Assembly: GCF_001642325.1 (NCBI RefSeq)
Contig: NZ_LSFI01000018.1
Span: 1-48,732, forward strand
Length of the DNA: 48,732 nucleotides
Direction: 5' to 3'
From: Thermodesulfatator autotrophicus
GTDB taxonomy: Bacteria > Desulfobacterota > Thermodesulfobacteria > Thermodesulfobacteriales > Thermodesulfatatoraceae
Made by a program: the position numbers and the translations under genes. Positions 32,123-40,214 of this stretch are shown one piece after another. The first letter of the stretch is position 1, and each line of letters starts with the position of its first letter. The notes below the pieces were generated by a model. The model worked only from the letters and a program-made list of their open reading frames with translations. It was not told the DNA's origin and did no database searches.

Positions 32123-32662
32123 TCATATTTGTTGCGGAGGCAAACTTCCTTCCCTTTCGTCGTAAACCATCTTCGCCCTTCTTAGGAGCATATACATGCG
32201 GCTTTTCCACTCTTCAACCTTCAAATGATACAATCTTTCCCGACATTGCTGATATATTTCAAAACCTTTCAGGGTTATCTCGTCTATTTGGTCTTCCAGT
32301 TGCAAAAACTCTTGTAAAAGGCCTTTATCTTCTAATTCCTTTTCAAGTACTTCTCTGATAGCTCTTTTAAGAAGAGGGAAAACTTTTACCGCCTGAGATG
32401 GAGTGAACTCCTGAACAGCCCTAATCCTTATTATTTCGTCAATATATTCTGCTATCTTTTGTTCATCAACTTTCCCCACAAGCTCTTCAAGAATACCAAT
32501 AACGCCTGTGCTTATTTTGGCACCGACTGGATTCTCAAACTGATCTTTATTTTTGCGGAAGAAAGCGGCAGCTTCAGGTGGATAAGTCTCAAGTATTAAT
32601 TCATACCATCTTTCCTCTATATCAGCCCTATTTTCATTAATGAGTTCTTTAATTTTTTCCAT
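32123..32662 (-). CDS. RsbRD N-terminal-domain protein leading the dsr operon
   Basis: A 179-residue helical protein. The opening INENRADIEERWYELILETY resembles the RsbRD_N (globin-like sensor) domain, and LKRAIREVLEKEL fits its later helices. No STAS domain follows. Similar small genes often stand directly before dsrM in sulfate reducers, so a sensing or assembly role for the Dsr complex is plausible but unproven. It is the first gene after a candidate promoter. Confidence 0.8.
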   Translation of the reverse strand: MEKIKELINENRADIEERWYELILETYPPEAAAFFRKNKDQFENPVGAKISTGVIGILEELVGKVDEQKIAEYIDEIIRIRAVQEFTPSQAVKVFPLLKRAIREVLEKELEDKGLLQEFLQLEDQIDEITLKGFEIYQQCRERLYHLKVEEWKSRMYMLLRRAKMVYDEREGSLPPQQI

Positions 32663-32699
32663 CTTTTCTCTCTTTGCCAGATTGCCAGACTGTTTTGTG

Positions 32700-32728
32700 C
32701 TTTTAAAAAATTTTTGTCATTCGGTCAA
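32700..32728 (-). promoter_or_regulatory. Candidate promoter of the dsr operon
   Basis: On the minus strand TTGACC (32,723-32,728), a 17-base spacer, and TAAAAG (32,700-32,705), about 38 bases before the RsbRD-like start. A weak inverted pair, TTGNC...GNCAA, overlaps the -35. The surrounding 150 bases are very A+T-rich. Confidence 0.45.
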
Positions 32729-32812
32729 GAGCTAAAAATAAGGAGATATAAAAGTTCATGTTCTAAAAAACGAATATATTTTTCGAAAAACGGACATTTT
32801 TATGAAAAAAAA

Positions 32813-33898
32813 TTAATTTATAAATTTTCTTAGGCGTTTAAAGGCTTTAGCTTTTTCTGAATACTCAACACGAGCATTTTTTAACAGTTCTTCAATATAA
32901 CTTATGGTCTTATCATAAATTTTTGTATCAACGGGATAAGGGATGCCATCTTTTCCACCGTGGGCAAAAGAATACTTGGCTGGATCTTCACGAGAGGCCG
33001 AAACATCATAAATCAACTCTGAAACCAGGGTTAAAGCCCTTAAGTTCTTCGGGCCCAGGCCCTCAATTTTTAATAAGTCTTCAAAAGAAGATAGTTTTTT
33101 TTCGTAGGCTTTTAGTAAAATTTTATTAAGACCCTTGGGTGATAAATCCTTTTCTGAAAGTCCGTGCCGGGCCGATAAAACCAGCTTTTTGGCTGAATCT
33201 ATTTCTTTTAAGATTTTTTCCGGAGGTCCTTTCAACAAATCAACCAGAACCTTTCTAACCTCGGCGCTTTTTTGGGCCACCAGATTCAAAACTTCTTTTT
33301 CACGGTGTTGAGCCGCAATCCCGCTATGAGGCTCATTAACAAAGCTTTCTACTTCTTCTCCCAGCCAGTGATAGCGCCTGGCATAGGCATTTTCCTGATT
33401 CATACCCTGTTGCACCACCGCCCAGGCCCCTTTCTTGGTAAAAAAGAAAGTATGGTGGTAAAGCTGGTAACCATCTTGCAAAGCTGTATTATCAACCTTG
33501 GCCACCAGCCGACTGTAATCTATTAAAACGCCATATGAAGAAGGAAGCCCCTGACGTTCAAGCCAGGTCTCTATTTCCACAGGGGTTCGCCGCGAAGCTT
33601 TGGCCTTTCCTCCACACACAAAAATACCCATATCAGCGGCCAAAGGGGTCAAGGCTTCTTTTAAGGCCCCACATACCGTAGTAGTTAGACCTGAAGAATG
33701 CCAGTCAAAACCTAGGACACAACCAAAGGCCTGAAACCAGTGAGGGTCTGCCAGGCGACGCAAAAACTCTTCTGCTCCAAACTCATAGACTATAACTTCT
33801 ACCAGGGCCCTTGAAAGCCTGACCATGCGGCTGAAAAGCCAGCGTGGCGCGTGACCTCCATGAAGAGGTAGCTCTGCTAAGCCAGTTCTTCTGGCCAT
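32813..33898 (-). CDS. DUF763 family protein
   Basis: A 361-residue protein of the DUF763 family, found in thermophilic bacteria and archaea, with no assigned function. Diagnostic parts are RTGLAELPLHGGHAPRWLF at the N-terminus, FDWHSSGLTTTVCGALKEAL and GIFVCGGKAKASRRTP. A helix-hairpin-helix-like stretch, LLKIEGLGPKNLRALTLVSE, suggests contact with nucleic acid. Its ATG overlaps the pyrF stop by one base (TAATG), so the two are co-translated. Confidence 0.88.
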   Translation of the reverse strand: MARRTGLAELPLHGGHAPRWLFSRMVRLSRALVEVIVYEFGAEEFLRRLADPHWFQAFGCVLGFDWHSSGLTTTVCGALKEALTPLAADMGIFVCGGKAKASRRTPVEIETWLERQGLPSSYGVLIDYSRLVAKVDNTALQDGYQLYHHTFFFTKKGAWAVVQQGMNQENAYARRYHWLGEEVESFVNEPHSGIAAQHREKEVLNLVAQKSAEVRKVLVDLLKGPPEKILKEIDSAKKLVLSARHGLSEKDLSPKGLNKILLKAYEKKLSSFEDLLKIEGLGPKNLRALTLVSELIYDVSASREDPAKYSFAHGGKDGIPYPVDTKIYDKTISYIEELLKNARVEYSEKAKAFKRLRKFIN

Positions 33899-34623
33899 TA
33901 AAACCCTCTTTCTTCAAAAGCTTTTTCCATCTCAGCCAAAACTTTTAGCGCGGCTTCACGAGGATTGTCAGCCTGCCTGATAGGCCTTCCAATAACCAGA
34001 TAATCAGCACCACCAAGAATGGCTTCATAAGGAGTAACCACCCGGGCCTGGTCCTGCGGGTCAGCCGCCCACTCAGGCCTTACCCCTGGAACAATGGTTC
34101 TTAAATGCCTATAGGCTTCTTTTACCACTGAAACCTCTTTACCAGAACAAACAATACCGTGGCAACCAGCCCGGTAGGCCAGGTTGGCAAGCCTTAAAAC
34201 CGCCTCTTTTATATCCCGTGAAAGCTCTGGAGCATAGCCTATTTCCATAAGTTCTGCTCGCGTATGTGAAGTAAGAACAGTTACCCCAAATACTTTAGTA
34301 CCACCTTCAACGGCTTCCACGGTACGGCGCACCGCCTGACGCCCGGCTAGCATATGCACCGTTAGAATATCTACTCCGTGGCGGCTGGCTGCTCGCGCCG
34401 CCTGCTCCATAGTAGCGGGAATGTCATGTAATTTTAAATCTAAAAAGATATCTTCAGCACCGGCTTCTCTCACTTTTTCAATGGCCTGAGGACCATGAGC
34501 TACAAAAAGTTCAAGGCCTATTTTAAAAACTCCTACTGCGTCTTTTAGCTGGCTAACCCATTTTTGGGCTTCCTTTAAAGAGGAAACATCAAGAGGAAAA
34601 ATTAAGCGCCGTTTTACTTCCAC
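33898..34623 (-). CDS. pyrF: Orotidine 5'-phosphate decarboxylase
   Basis: Last step of UMP synthesis. The 241-residue product starts RRLIFPLDVSSLKEAQK, has the catalytic FLDLKLHDIPATMEQAA segment with its Asp-Lys network, HMLAGR, and the C-terminal phosphate site ADYLVIGRPIRQADNP. The start is GTG at 34,621-34,623, directly after an AGGAGG site. An upstream ATG in frame would place that site inside the coding region and is rejected. DUF763 follows with an overlap. Confidence 0.95.
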   Translation of the reverse strand: MEVKRRLIFPLDVSSLKEAQKWVSQLKDAVGVFKIGLELFVAHGPQAIEKVREAGAEDIFLDLKLHDIPATMEQAARAASRHGVDILTVHMLAGRQAVRRTVEAVEGGTKVFGVTVLTSHTRAELMEIGYAPELSRDIKEAVLRLANLAYRAGCHGIVCSGKEVSVVKEAYRHLRTIVPGVRPEWAADPQDQARVVTPYEAILGGADYLVIGRPIRQADNPREAALKVLAEMEKAFEERGF

Positions 34624-34640
34624 AAGGCCTCCTATATAAT
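34613..34640 (+). promoter_or_regulatory. Candidate promoter of the envelope operon
   Basis: TTTACT (34,613-34,618), a 16-base spacer and a perfect TATAAT (34,635-34,640). Transcription should begin at about 34,647, where the codons TTG-ATG open the TraB-like gene, so the message would be leaderless or nearly so. Confidence 0.5.
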
Positions 34641-34649
34641 ACAATCTTG

Positions 34650-35309
34650 ATGGATATCGTTGAAATTAACGCTAATTTTGACAGCGATTACCAATTAAAG
34701 CAATTGATTTCTAGAAAAGATATTTTTCTCCTGGGGACCATCCACCGTCTAAAAGAAGCTCAAGATATATTGAAAGATTTTTTACTTTTGACAAATCCCG
34801 CCGTTATTACTGTTGAGATTAGCCCTTATTCGCTTTCATGGCGCCGAAAAAGGGAAAAACTTTGGCTTAATAAGTTTGAAGAAACCTTGATTCAAGAAAA
34901 ATTGCCACTAACACCGGCTCTGGAAAGCCTAAAGATGGCCCTTGCAATGCCTTATGAATACAAAATAGCCCGGGATTTAAATATAGCTCCGGTGATACCG
35001 ATAGACTTGAACAAGCCGGCTAAGAAATATCTAAAAGAGCTTGAAAGCGCCCTTAACCCTGAAAACTTAAAAAAATTAGCAACTATGCCGTTAAGTCCTC
35101 AGAAAGAAAAGGCCCTAGCCCGTTTATTTTTGAAAAAGCTTTACCAGCCATCAATAAATTTTTACGATAGGAAACGCGAAGCTTATATGGCCCAAAAAAT
35201 TAAAATACTCGCTAAAAGAAGGCCTTTGGTTCACATAGGAGGGTGGAGACACTTAGCAGGCTTATCTTCATATTTTAAAGACGCTTTTACAGGCATAATT
35301 TTGCCTTAA
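34650..35309 (+). CDS. TraB/PrgY-like protein
   Basis: A 219-residue protein of the TraB/Tiki/ChaN-like superfamily. The signature GTIHRLKEAQ near residue 30 (GTxH) is followed by a strand and acidic residue in VITVEISPYS, and the C-terminus has the second conserved histidine in RPLVHIGGWRHLAGL. Some relatives are metal-dependent peptidases; others bind haem. No signal peptide is seen. The ATG at 34,650 is chosen; a TTG three bases earlier is also possible. It is the first gene of the plus-strand operon. Confidence 0.75.
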   Translation: MDIVEINANFDSDYQLKQLISRKDIFLLGTIHRLKEAQDILKDFLLLTNPAVITVEISPYSLSWRRKREKLWLNKFEETLIQEKLPLTPALESLKMALAMPYEYKIARDLNIAPVIPIDLNKPAKKYLKELESALNPENLKKLATMPLSPQKEKALARLFLKKLYQPSINFYDRKREAYMAQKIKILAKRRPLVHIGGWRHLAGLSSYFKDAFTGIILP

Positions 35310-35343
35310 AAGAAGATTTCCGATAAGACAGAGAGGAGGCCTT

Positions 35344-36348
35344 ATGCGGAAAACAACATTTCTCTTATTTTTAATAAAAGCACATCTTACATTACAGAGC
35401 CTCATCGCCAGGCAACGTAGTCGCCGTAGCTCAATTACTTTTTTATCATTACGAGGAGGCCCGCAGGACCGACGAAGTGACCCAACGGGTTATTACGTGC
35501 GACGAATTAATCTCATGGGATTGCTTCGCTCCGCTCGCAATGACAGGAAAGAAGCTCGCAATGACAGGAAAGAAGCTCGCAATGACAGCCCCAAAATTAT
35601 CATATTTTTGGTGCTTTCAATAATTATTGCTACCAAGGCCCTGGCACTTACCGGTGAAGATATCGCCTGGAAAGTATATAACCGCCCGCAGGGAAAGGAT
35701 TCGCAAGCTGAAAGCATAATGATTCTAAAAAAGGCCAGGGGGAAAGAAAAAGTTCGCGAAATGAGAATCTTTACCCGCGAAGACAAAAAGGCCCGTTACA
35801 CCCTCATGCGCTTTCTTTCCCCTAAAGATATTGCTGGCACGGCTTTTCTTTCTATCTCCTACCATAACGGCAAAGAAAAGCAGTTTCTTTATCTTCCGGC
35901 TTTAAAACGCACCCGCCGCATTGCAGGCTCCTTTAAATTTCACCGTTTTGTAAACTCAGAGTTTCTTTACGAAGACCTGGATAGGCGCTACCCACCAAAA
36001 TATCACCACGAATTGCTAAAAGAAGAAATCTATAATGGCACTCCCTGTTACGTGGTTAAAACTAAACCCAAAAAGAAAAAATATTCTTCTTATGGTTATT
36101 GGATACAGTGGGTAACGAAAGATGGATTTTTACCTATCCGAATAGACATTTATGACCGCAAAGGCAAACTCTTTAAAAGATTTACCGCTCAAAAGTGGGA
36201 AAAAATTCAAGGGTACTGGACTATTTTTGAGTCTAAGATGGAAAATTTAAAGAAAAAACGGGAAACCATTATAAAAATTGAAAAAATTGTTTATGACCAG
36301 GGCCTTGCCCCCGAAATCTTTACCAAAAGGAGACTTGAACGATGGTAA
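35344..36348 (+). CDS. LolA-like outer membrane lipoprotein-sorting protein with repeat inserted in the signal peptide
   Basis: A 334-residue product, longer than usual. The C-terminal 230 residues are the LolA-like family that partners RND/MMPL exporters: LTGEDIAWKVYNRPQGKDS, MRFLSPKDIAGTAFLSI, FLYLPALKRTRRIAG and FLYEDL. GAGAGGAGG precedes the ATG. The product starts MRKTTFLLFLI, then about 70 residues come from a palindromic repeat (SARNDRKEARNDRKEARND), then IIIATKALALTGED resumes. Without the insertion the start would be a classic signal peptide. Export may be impaired unless the internal hydrophobic segment works. Its stop overlaps the next gene. Confidence 0.85.
   Translation: MRKTTFLLFLIKAHLTLQSLIARQRSRRSSITFLSLRGGPQDRRSDPTGYYVRRINLMGLLRSARNDRKEARNDRKEARNDSPKIIIFLVLSIIIATKALALTGEDIAWKVYNRPQGKDSQAESIMILKKARGKEKVREMRIFTREDKKARYTLMRFLSPKDIAGTAFLSISYHNGKEKQFLYLPALKRTRRIAGSFKFHRFVNSEFLYEDLDRRYPPKYHHELLKEEIYNGTPCYVVKTKPKKKKYSSYGYWIQWVTKDGFLPIRIDIYDRKGKLFKRFTAQKWEKIQGYWTIFESKMENLKKKRETIIKIEKIVYDQGLAPEIFTKRRLERW
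35371..35625. repeat. MITE-like repeat, type B, inside a coding region
   Basis: Ends TTAATAAAAGCAC (35,371-35,383) and, reverse-complemented, TTATTGAAAGCAC (35,611-35,623), matching at 11 of 13 positions. Inside are GTCGCCGTAGC, GGCCCGCAGGACCGACG, GTGACCCAACGGGT and a 21-base unit (GAAAGAAGCTCGCAATGACAG) tandemly duplicated near 35,545-35,590. The reading frame of the host gene is kept through the element. Confidence 0.75.
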
Positions 36349-37688
36349 AAAGACTCGCCCTGCTTTTTTTAGCTTGGCTTTGTTTTGGTGGGCTAACTTA
36401 CGCCAGCGAGATAGAATTAAATGGGCGTTTTTGGGGCCGCGGAGCCATTGACCTTCACCATGACAACCCTTTTGAAGACCAGCGCATAGACCATGAAAAA
36501 CTACGACTTGAGGCTAAAGCTAGCCCCAGGGAATACCTTGACCTAAAAGCTTCAATAGAACTTGACCGCCTGGCCTATTATGGAAATGACAACGGCCGCG
36601 AAGAAACCCGTGTGTTTTTATGGGAAACATACTTGCGCCTGGTAAAAGACGCCTGGGAAATCACCGTAGGTAACCAGCTCATCCGTTGGGGCAAAGTAGA
36701 TGAGCTTACCATCCTTGATAACCTCACCTGGCAGGACTTGCGGGAACTCTTCACCCTTCGCCTGGAAGAAAGACAACACCCCTGGCCCTGGTTTAGGATT
36801 CAGTATTTTGGAGAAAATGTAAACTTAGAAGGAGTTTTTACCCTATGGCCTCTCTGGCCCAAACGCGATGACTTTGATTCAGACTGGGCTGTTTTTGACC
36901 ATTTGCGCAAAAAACTTGCGGCTGACCCTGTCTTTAGTAGCCTCTCCTTAAAAGTGGACAAGAGTGAACCTTCACCTTCTTTAAGAAACGCTGAGTGGGG
37001 CTTTCGCATAAGCGGCACGTTAGGTGAAATAGATTGGGAGGTATCCTATCTCTATGCCCACGACCGCTCGTTTTACTATTATGTTAAATCTTTCCCGATC
37101 AAAGGTTTCCGCCTCAATACCCCCTCAGACCCCATCAAAGACCTAAAGGCCCAGTTCTCCAACTTATCTATTACTGGCGATACAGCTTATATAAGTTATC
37201 CACGTGACAATATTTTGGGCTTTGCCTTTGAAACTACCTACAACGATATCGGCATAAGAGGTGAGTTTGCCTATCATACAGACCGGGTATTCCTAAAAAA
37301 GAACCTTGAAGCCACCCGAAAAGCCTATTGGCGTTACGTTATTGGGCTTGATTATCGCTTTGAAAATGGCTTTTATCTTAACCTTCAGTTTCTGCAACAA
37401 AGGGTACTTGGCTGGTCAGAAGATATACTTTTTGACCCCAAACTTGACTCTTACATCTTCATGAGACTTTCCAAAAGTTTCCTTGAGGACTATCTTGAAG
37501 TTCGTCTTGATGGAACCTACGGCATTACTACCAGGGGTTATTTCTTAAACCCTGAAATAGCTTATAAAATTAGCGACGATGTTGAATTTTTCGCTGGCCT
37601 TCATTTAATTGATGGTCCTCAGGGGAGCTTTTTTGATGTGTATGACGCCAATGACCAGGTATATCTAGGTTTAGAGATAAATTTTTAG
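36342..37688 (+). CDS. DUF1302-like outer membrane beta-barrel protein
   Basis: A 448-residue protein with the signal peptide MVKRLALLFLAWLCFGGLTYA. The mature chain alternates polar and aromatic residues as in porins, with segments such as ITVGNQLIRWGKVDELTILD and WEVSYLYAHDRSFYYYV, and ends in phenylalanine (YLGLEINF), the usual barrel-assembly signal. The family accompanies LolA-like and MMPL genes, exactly as here. It begins within the end of the LolA-like gene (overlap of seven bases), preceded by AAAGGAG. Confidence 0.85.
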   Translation: MVKRLALLFLAWLCFGGLTYASEIELNGRFWGRGAIDLHHDNPFEDQRIDHEKLRLEAKASPREYLDLKASIELDRLAYYGNDNGREETRVFLWETYLRLVKDAWEITVGNQLIRWGKVDELTILDNLTWQDLRELFTLRLEERQHPWPWFRIQYFGENVNLEGVFTLWPLWPKRDDFDSDWAVFDHLRKKLAADPVFSSLSLKVDKSEPSPSLRNAEWGFRISGTLGEIDWEVSYLYAHDRSFYYYVKSFPIKGFRLNTPSDPIKDLKAQFSNLSITGDTAYISYPRDNILGFAFETTYNDIGIRGEFAYHTDRVFLKKNLEATRKAYWRYVIGLDYRFENGFYLNLQFLQQRVLGWSEDILFDPKLDSYIFMRLSKSFLEDYLEVRLDGTYGITTRGYFLNPEIAYKISDDVEFFAGLHLIDGPQGSFFDVYDANDQVYLGLEINF

Positions 37689-37689
37689 A

Positions 37690-37893
37690 GACTTTCTCTT
37701 TGTCACGACGAGGAGGACGAAAGGCGGACAGAGCAGTTTCAGGGTGGTGGACAGAAATTGCTTCGCCACTTCGTGGCTCACAATGACAGAGTGGAAACTG
37801 TAGCTTGCAATGAAGCCCCATTTTGTCACTGCGAGGAGCGCGTAAGTGCGACAAAGCAGTCTCAGGAAAATATTTTGCAAAGGTTTCTTTTAG
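37690..37893. repeat. MITE-like palindromic repeat, type A
   Basis: Lies between the DUF1302-like and MMPL genes within one operon. Its right edge, reverse-complemented, reads ACCTTTGCAAAATATTTTCC followed by TGAGACTGC, the same end as the copies at 11.3 and 17.7 kb. The interior has CTTCGTGGCTCACAATGACAG and GTCACTGCGAGGAGCG. It would be transcribed as a structured spacer in the operon mRNA. Confidence 0.75.
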
Positions 37894-37915
37894 TTTCGCA
37901 TAGAAGGAGTCTAGA

Positions 37916-40159
37916 TTGAACTCTCAGGAATTTTATCGCCGCTTTGTCTGGCAGTACCAAAAGTTTTGGCTAGCGGTGGTCTTGGCTTTCACTATTTTTT
38001 GTGGCTGGCAGGTGGCTCACCTGCCAGTAGTTACCTCTACTGACGCCATCATTCCCAGGGATAGCCTCTGGCATTATTATGAAAACTTTCGGGAACAGTT
38101 CGGTGCCGATGATGGCGTAGCAGTGGTACTCCATAGTCCTTCTGGAATTTTTACCCCTGAAACACTGGCCTATATCCAAAAGTTAACGTCTATATTTGAA
38201 GACATAGAAGAAGTAGAAAGTGTACTCTCTGTCACCAACGTAGAAGACATTAGGGGTGGTGAAGAAATCTTTGAAGTTGAACCTCTGATAGGAGAAGAAA
38301 TTCCTGCTGACACCAAAAGCCTTTCTTATTTGAAAGAGAGAGCCCGTCGTAATCCTCTTATTTTCCGTAATCTGGTCTCAGAAGACTTTAAAACCACCCT
38401 TCTTCTTTTAAGGACAAATTATCGCGGCGAAGATCTTGATTTTGAAAACCGTCTTGTTCACAAAGTGAAACATATTTTACAAAAAAATCCCCCTCCTACT
38501 TCAGTAGAAATACACCTGGCTGGCTGGCCAGTAGTAAACGTAAACATGGCCGCCTATATGAACAAAGACCTCATGGTCTTTATTCCTGGCTGTTTCTTTT
38601 TGCTCTGTCTTTTGATTTACGTTTTTTTACATTCCTGGCGGGCAGTCTTGGGGGCAGCCATTATCATCAACCTTTCTCTGGTTGCGGCTATGGCTTCTCT
38701 TAAATTAGTAGGCGGGGCTCTTAGTCCCATGACTTCGGTACTGGCTCCTCTAACCATGGCCCTGGCCTTAGCGGATGTGATTCATTTGACTATGACCTAT
38801 TTCAAGTTATCCCCTAAAGAGAGAGCTGTCTCAAGGGCAGTAGCTATTACCTGGGCTCCCTGCTTTTTAACCAGCCTTACCACGGCCATAGGTTTTGGCT
38901 CTCTAATGATTTCACGAGTGCCTTCTATTCGCGAGTTTGGCGGGGCAGCTGCTCTGGCTATGTTTATTGAATACTTTTTGACCTTTACCCTTTTTGCTTT
39001 TCTCTTACCCTGGATAAGAAGGGGAAAATTTAAAATCGGTTTTAATAAAACCCTGGTTGAGCCTCTGGCTAAGAGTTATCCCTGGTGGTCTTACAAAGCT
39101 TTAATTCTTTTTATCCTGGTGGCAGGAATTAGCATATCCCAAATAAGCAAAATAAAAGTTGACACCAATGTCATTGATTTCTTCCACCATTCAACTCCGG
39201 TATATCAAGATGTAGTTTTTGTAGATAAACACCTTGGTGGCGCTCAAACTATAGAAATTTCTCTAGAGAATCCTCGGGGAGATTTTCTAGATCCCAAGTT
39301 GCTAAAAAAAATAGACGAAGTAGCCCGCTGGCTTGAGAAGCATCCCCTTTTTTACCAGGCTATATCACCAGCTGAATTCTTTAAGTTGATGAACCGGGCT
39401 TTTCACCAGGAAAACGATAAATATTTCAAAATACCAGACAGCCGCGAATTGATTTCTCAATACCTGCTCCTTTACGGAGGAGATGAGTTAGCCCACTTTT
39501 TAAATGAAGACCAAAACTGGGCCCGTATTTCTGCCCGCACCCCTGAGCACAGCTCGGAAAAAATCAATGAAGCTATCAGAGAATTGAATAAAAAACTTGA
39601 AGAAGTTTTTAAAGGTACAGGAGTTAAATTTAACGTTACCGGAAAAACCTATCTGGTTAACAGGACCGCTGATGATATCGTAAAAAGTCAGGTTGAAAGC
39701 CTGGCAACCGCCGCTTTTCTTATTTTTGGTATAATGTTTCTTGTCCTGCGTTCCCTTAAGCTCGGGCTCTTATCTATCCCTTCAAACGCTTTTCCTCTGG
39801 TAGTGAATTTCGGTTTTATGGGCATTATGGGTATTCCTTTAAACACCTCTACCGCTACTATTTCAGCCGTGGCCATCGGTATAGCCGTAGATGACACCAT
39901 TCATTTTCTAATTCGTTATAGGAGAAATAGAAAAAACCGCGAACCTATTTCGGCCGTAAAAAATACTTTAAGAGAAAAGGGAAACGCTGTTTTTACTACC
40001 TCGTTATCTTTAATTGCGGCCTTTCTGGTTCTCGGGGTGTCTAAGTTTATTCCTACAGTTCAATTTGGTATGCTGAGCGCCCTGGTAATAGGCCTGGCCC
40101 TCTTAGCAGATGTCCTTCTTTTACCGGCTATAATTTACCTCTTACGCAGAATTTTTTGA
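37916..40159 (+). CDS. MMPL/RND-family exporter
   Basis: A 747-residue transporter with the RND layout: one helix, a periplasmic domain (about 45-210), five or six helices, a second periplasmic domain (about 410-560), and the final helices. The sterol-sensing-like helices carry LAPLTMALALADVIHLTMTY and VAIGIAVDDTIHFLIRYRRN, each with the acidic residue used in proton relay. The start is TTG after GAAGGAG. The likely substrates are lipids or hopanoid-like molecules moved with the LolA-like and barrel proteins, inferred from context. Confidence 0.9.
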   Translation: MNSQEFYRRFVWQYQKFWLAVVLAFTIFCGWQVAHLPVVTSTDAIIPRDSLWHYYENFREQFGADDGVAVVLHSPSGIFTPETLAYIQKLTSIFEDIEEVESVLSVTNVEDIRGGEEIFEVEPLIGEEIPADTKSLSYLKERARRNPLIFRNLVSEDFKTTLLLLRTNYRGEDLDFENRLVHKVKHILQKNPPPTSVEIHLAGWPVVNVNMAAYMNKDLMVFIPGCFFLLCLLIYVFLHSWRAVLGAAIIINLSLVAAMASLKLVGGALSPMTSVLAPLTMALALADVIHLTMTYFKLSPKERAVSRAVAITWAPCFLTSLTTAIGFGSLMISRVPSIREFGGAAALAMFIEYFLTFTLFAFLLPWIRRGKFKIGFNKTLVEPLAKSYPWWSYKALILFILVAGISISQISKIKVDTNVIDFFHHSTPVYQDVVFVDKHLGGAQTIEISLENPRGDFLDPKLLKKIDEVARWLEKHPLFYQAISPAEFFKLMNRAFHQENDKYFKIPDSRELISQYLLLYGGDELAHFLNEDQNWARISARTPEHSSEKINEAIRELNKKLEEVFKGTGVKFNVTGKTYLVNRTADDIVKSQVESLATAAFLIFGIMFLVLRSLKLGLLSIPSNAFPLVVNFGFMGIMGIPLNTSTATISAVAIGIAVDDTIHFLIRYRRNRKNREPISAVKNTLREKGNAVFTTSLSLIAAFLVLGVSKFIPTVQFGMLSALVIGLALLADVLLLPAIIYLLRRIF

Positions 40160-40214
40160 TTGCAAATCTTCAAATCCTATTTTCTGTGAAGCCTCACCCT
40201 ACAAAAACATCTTT

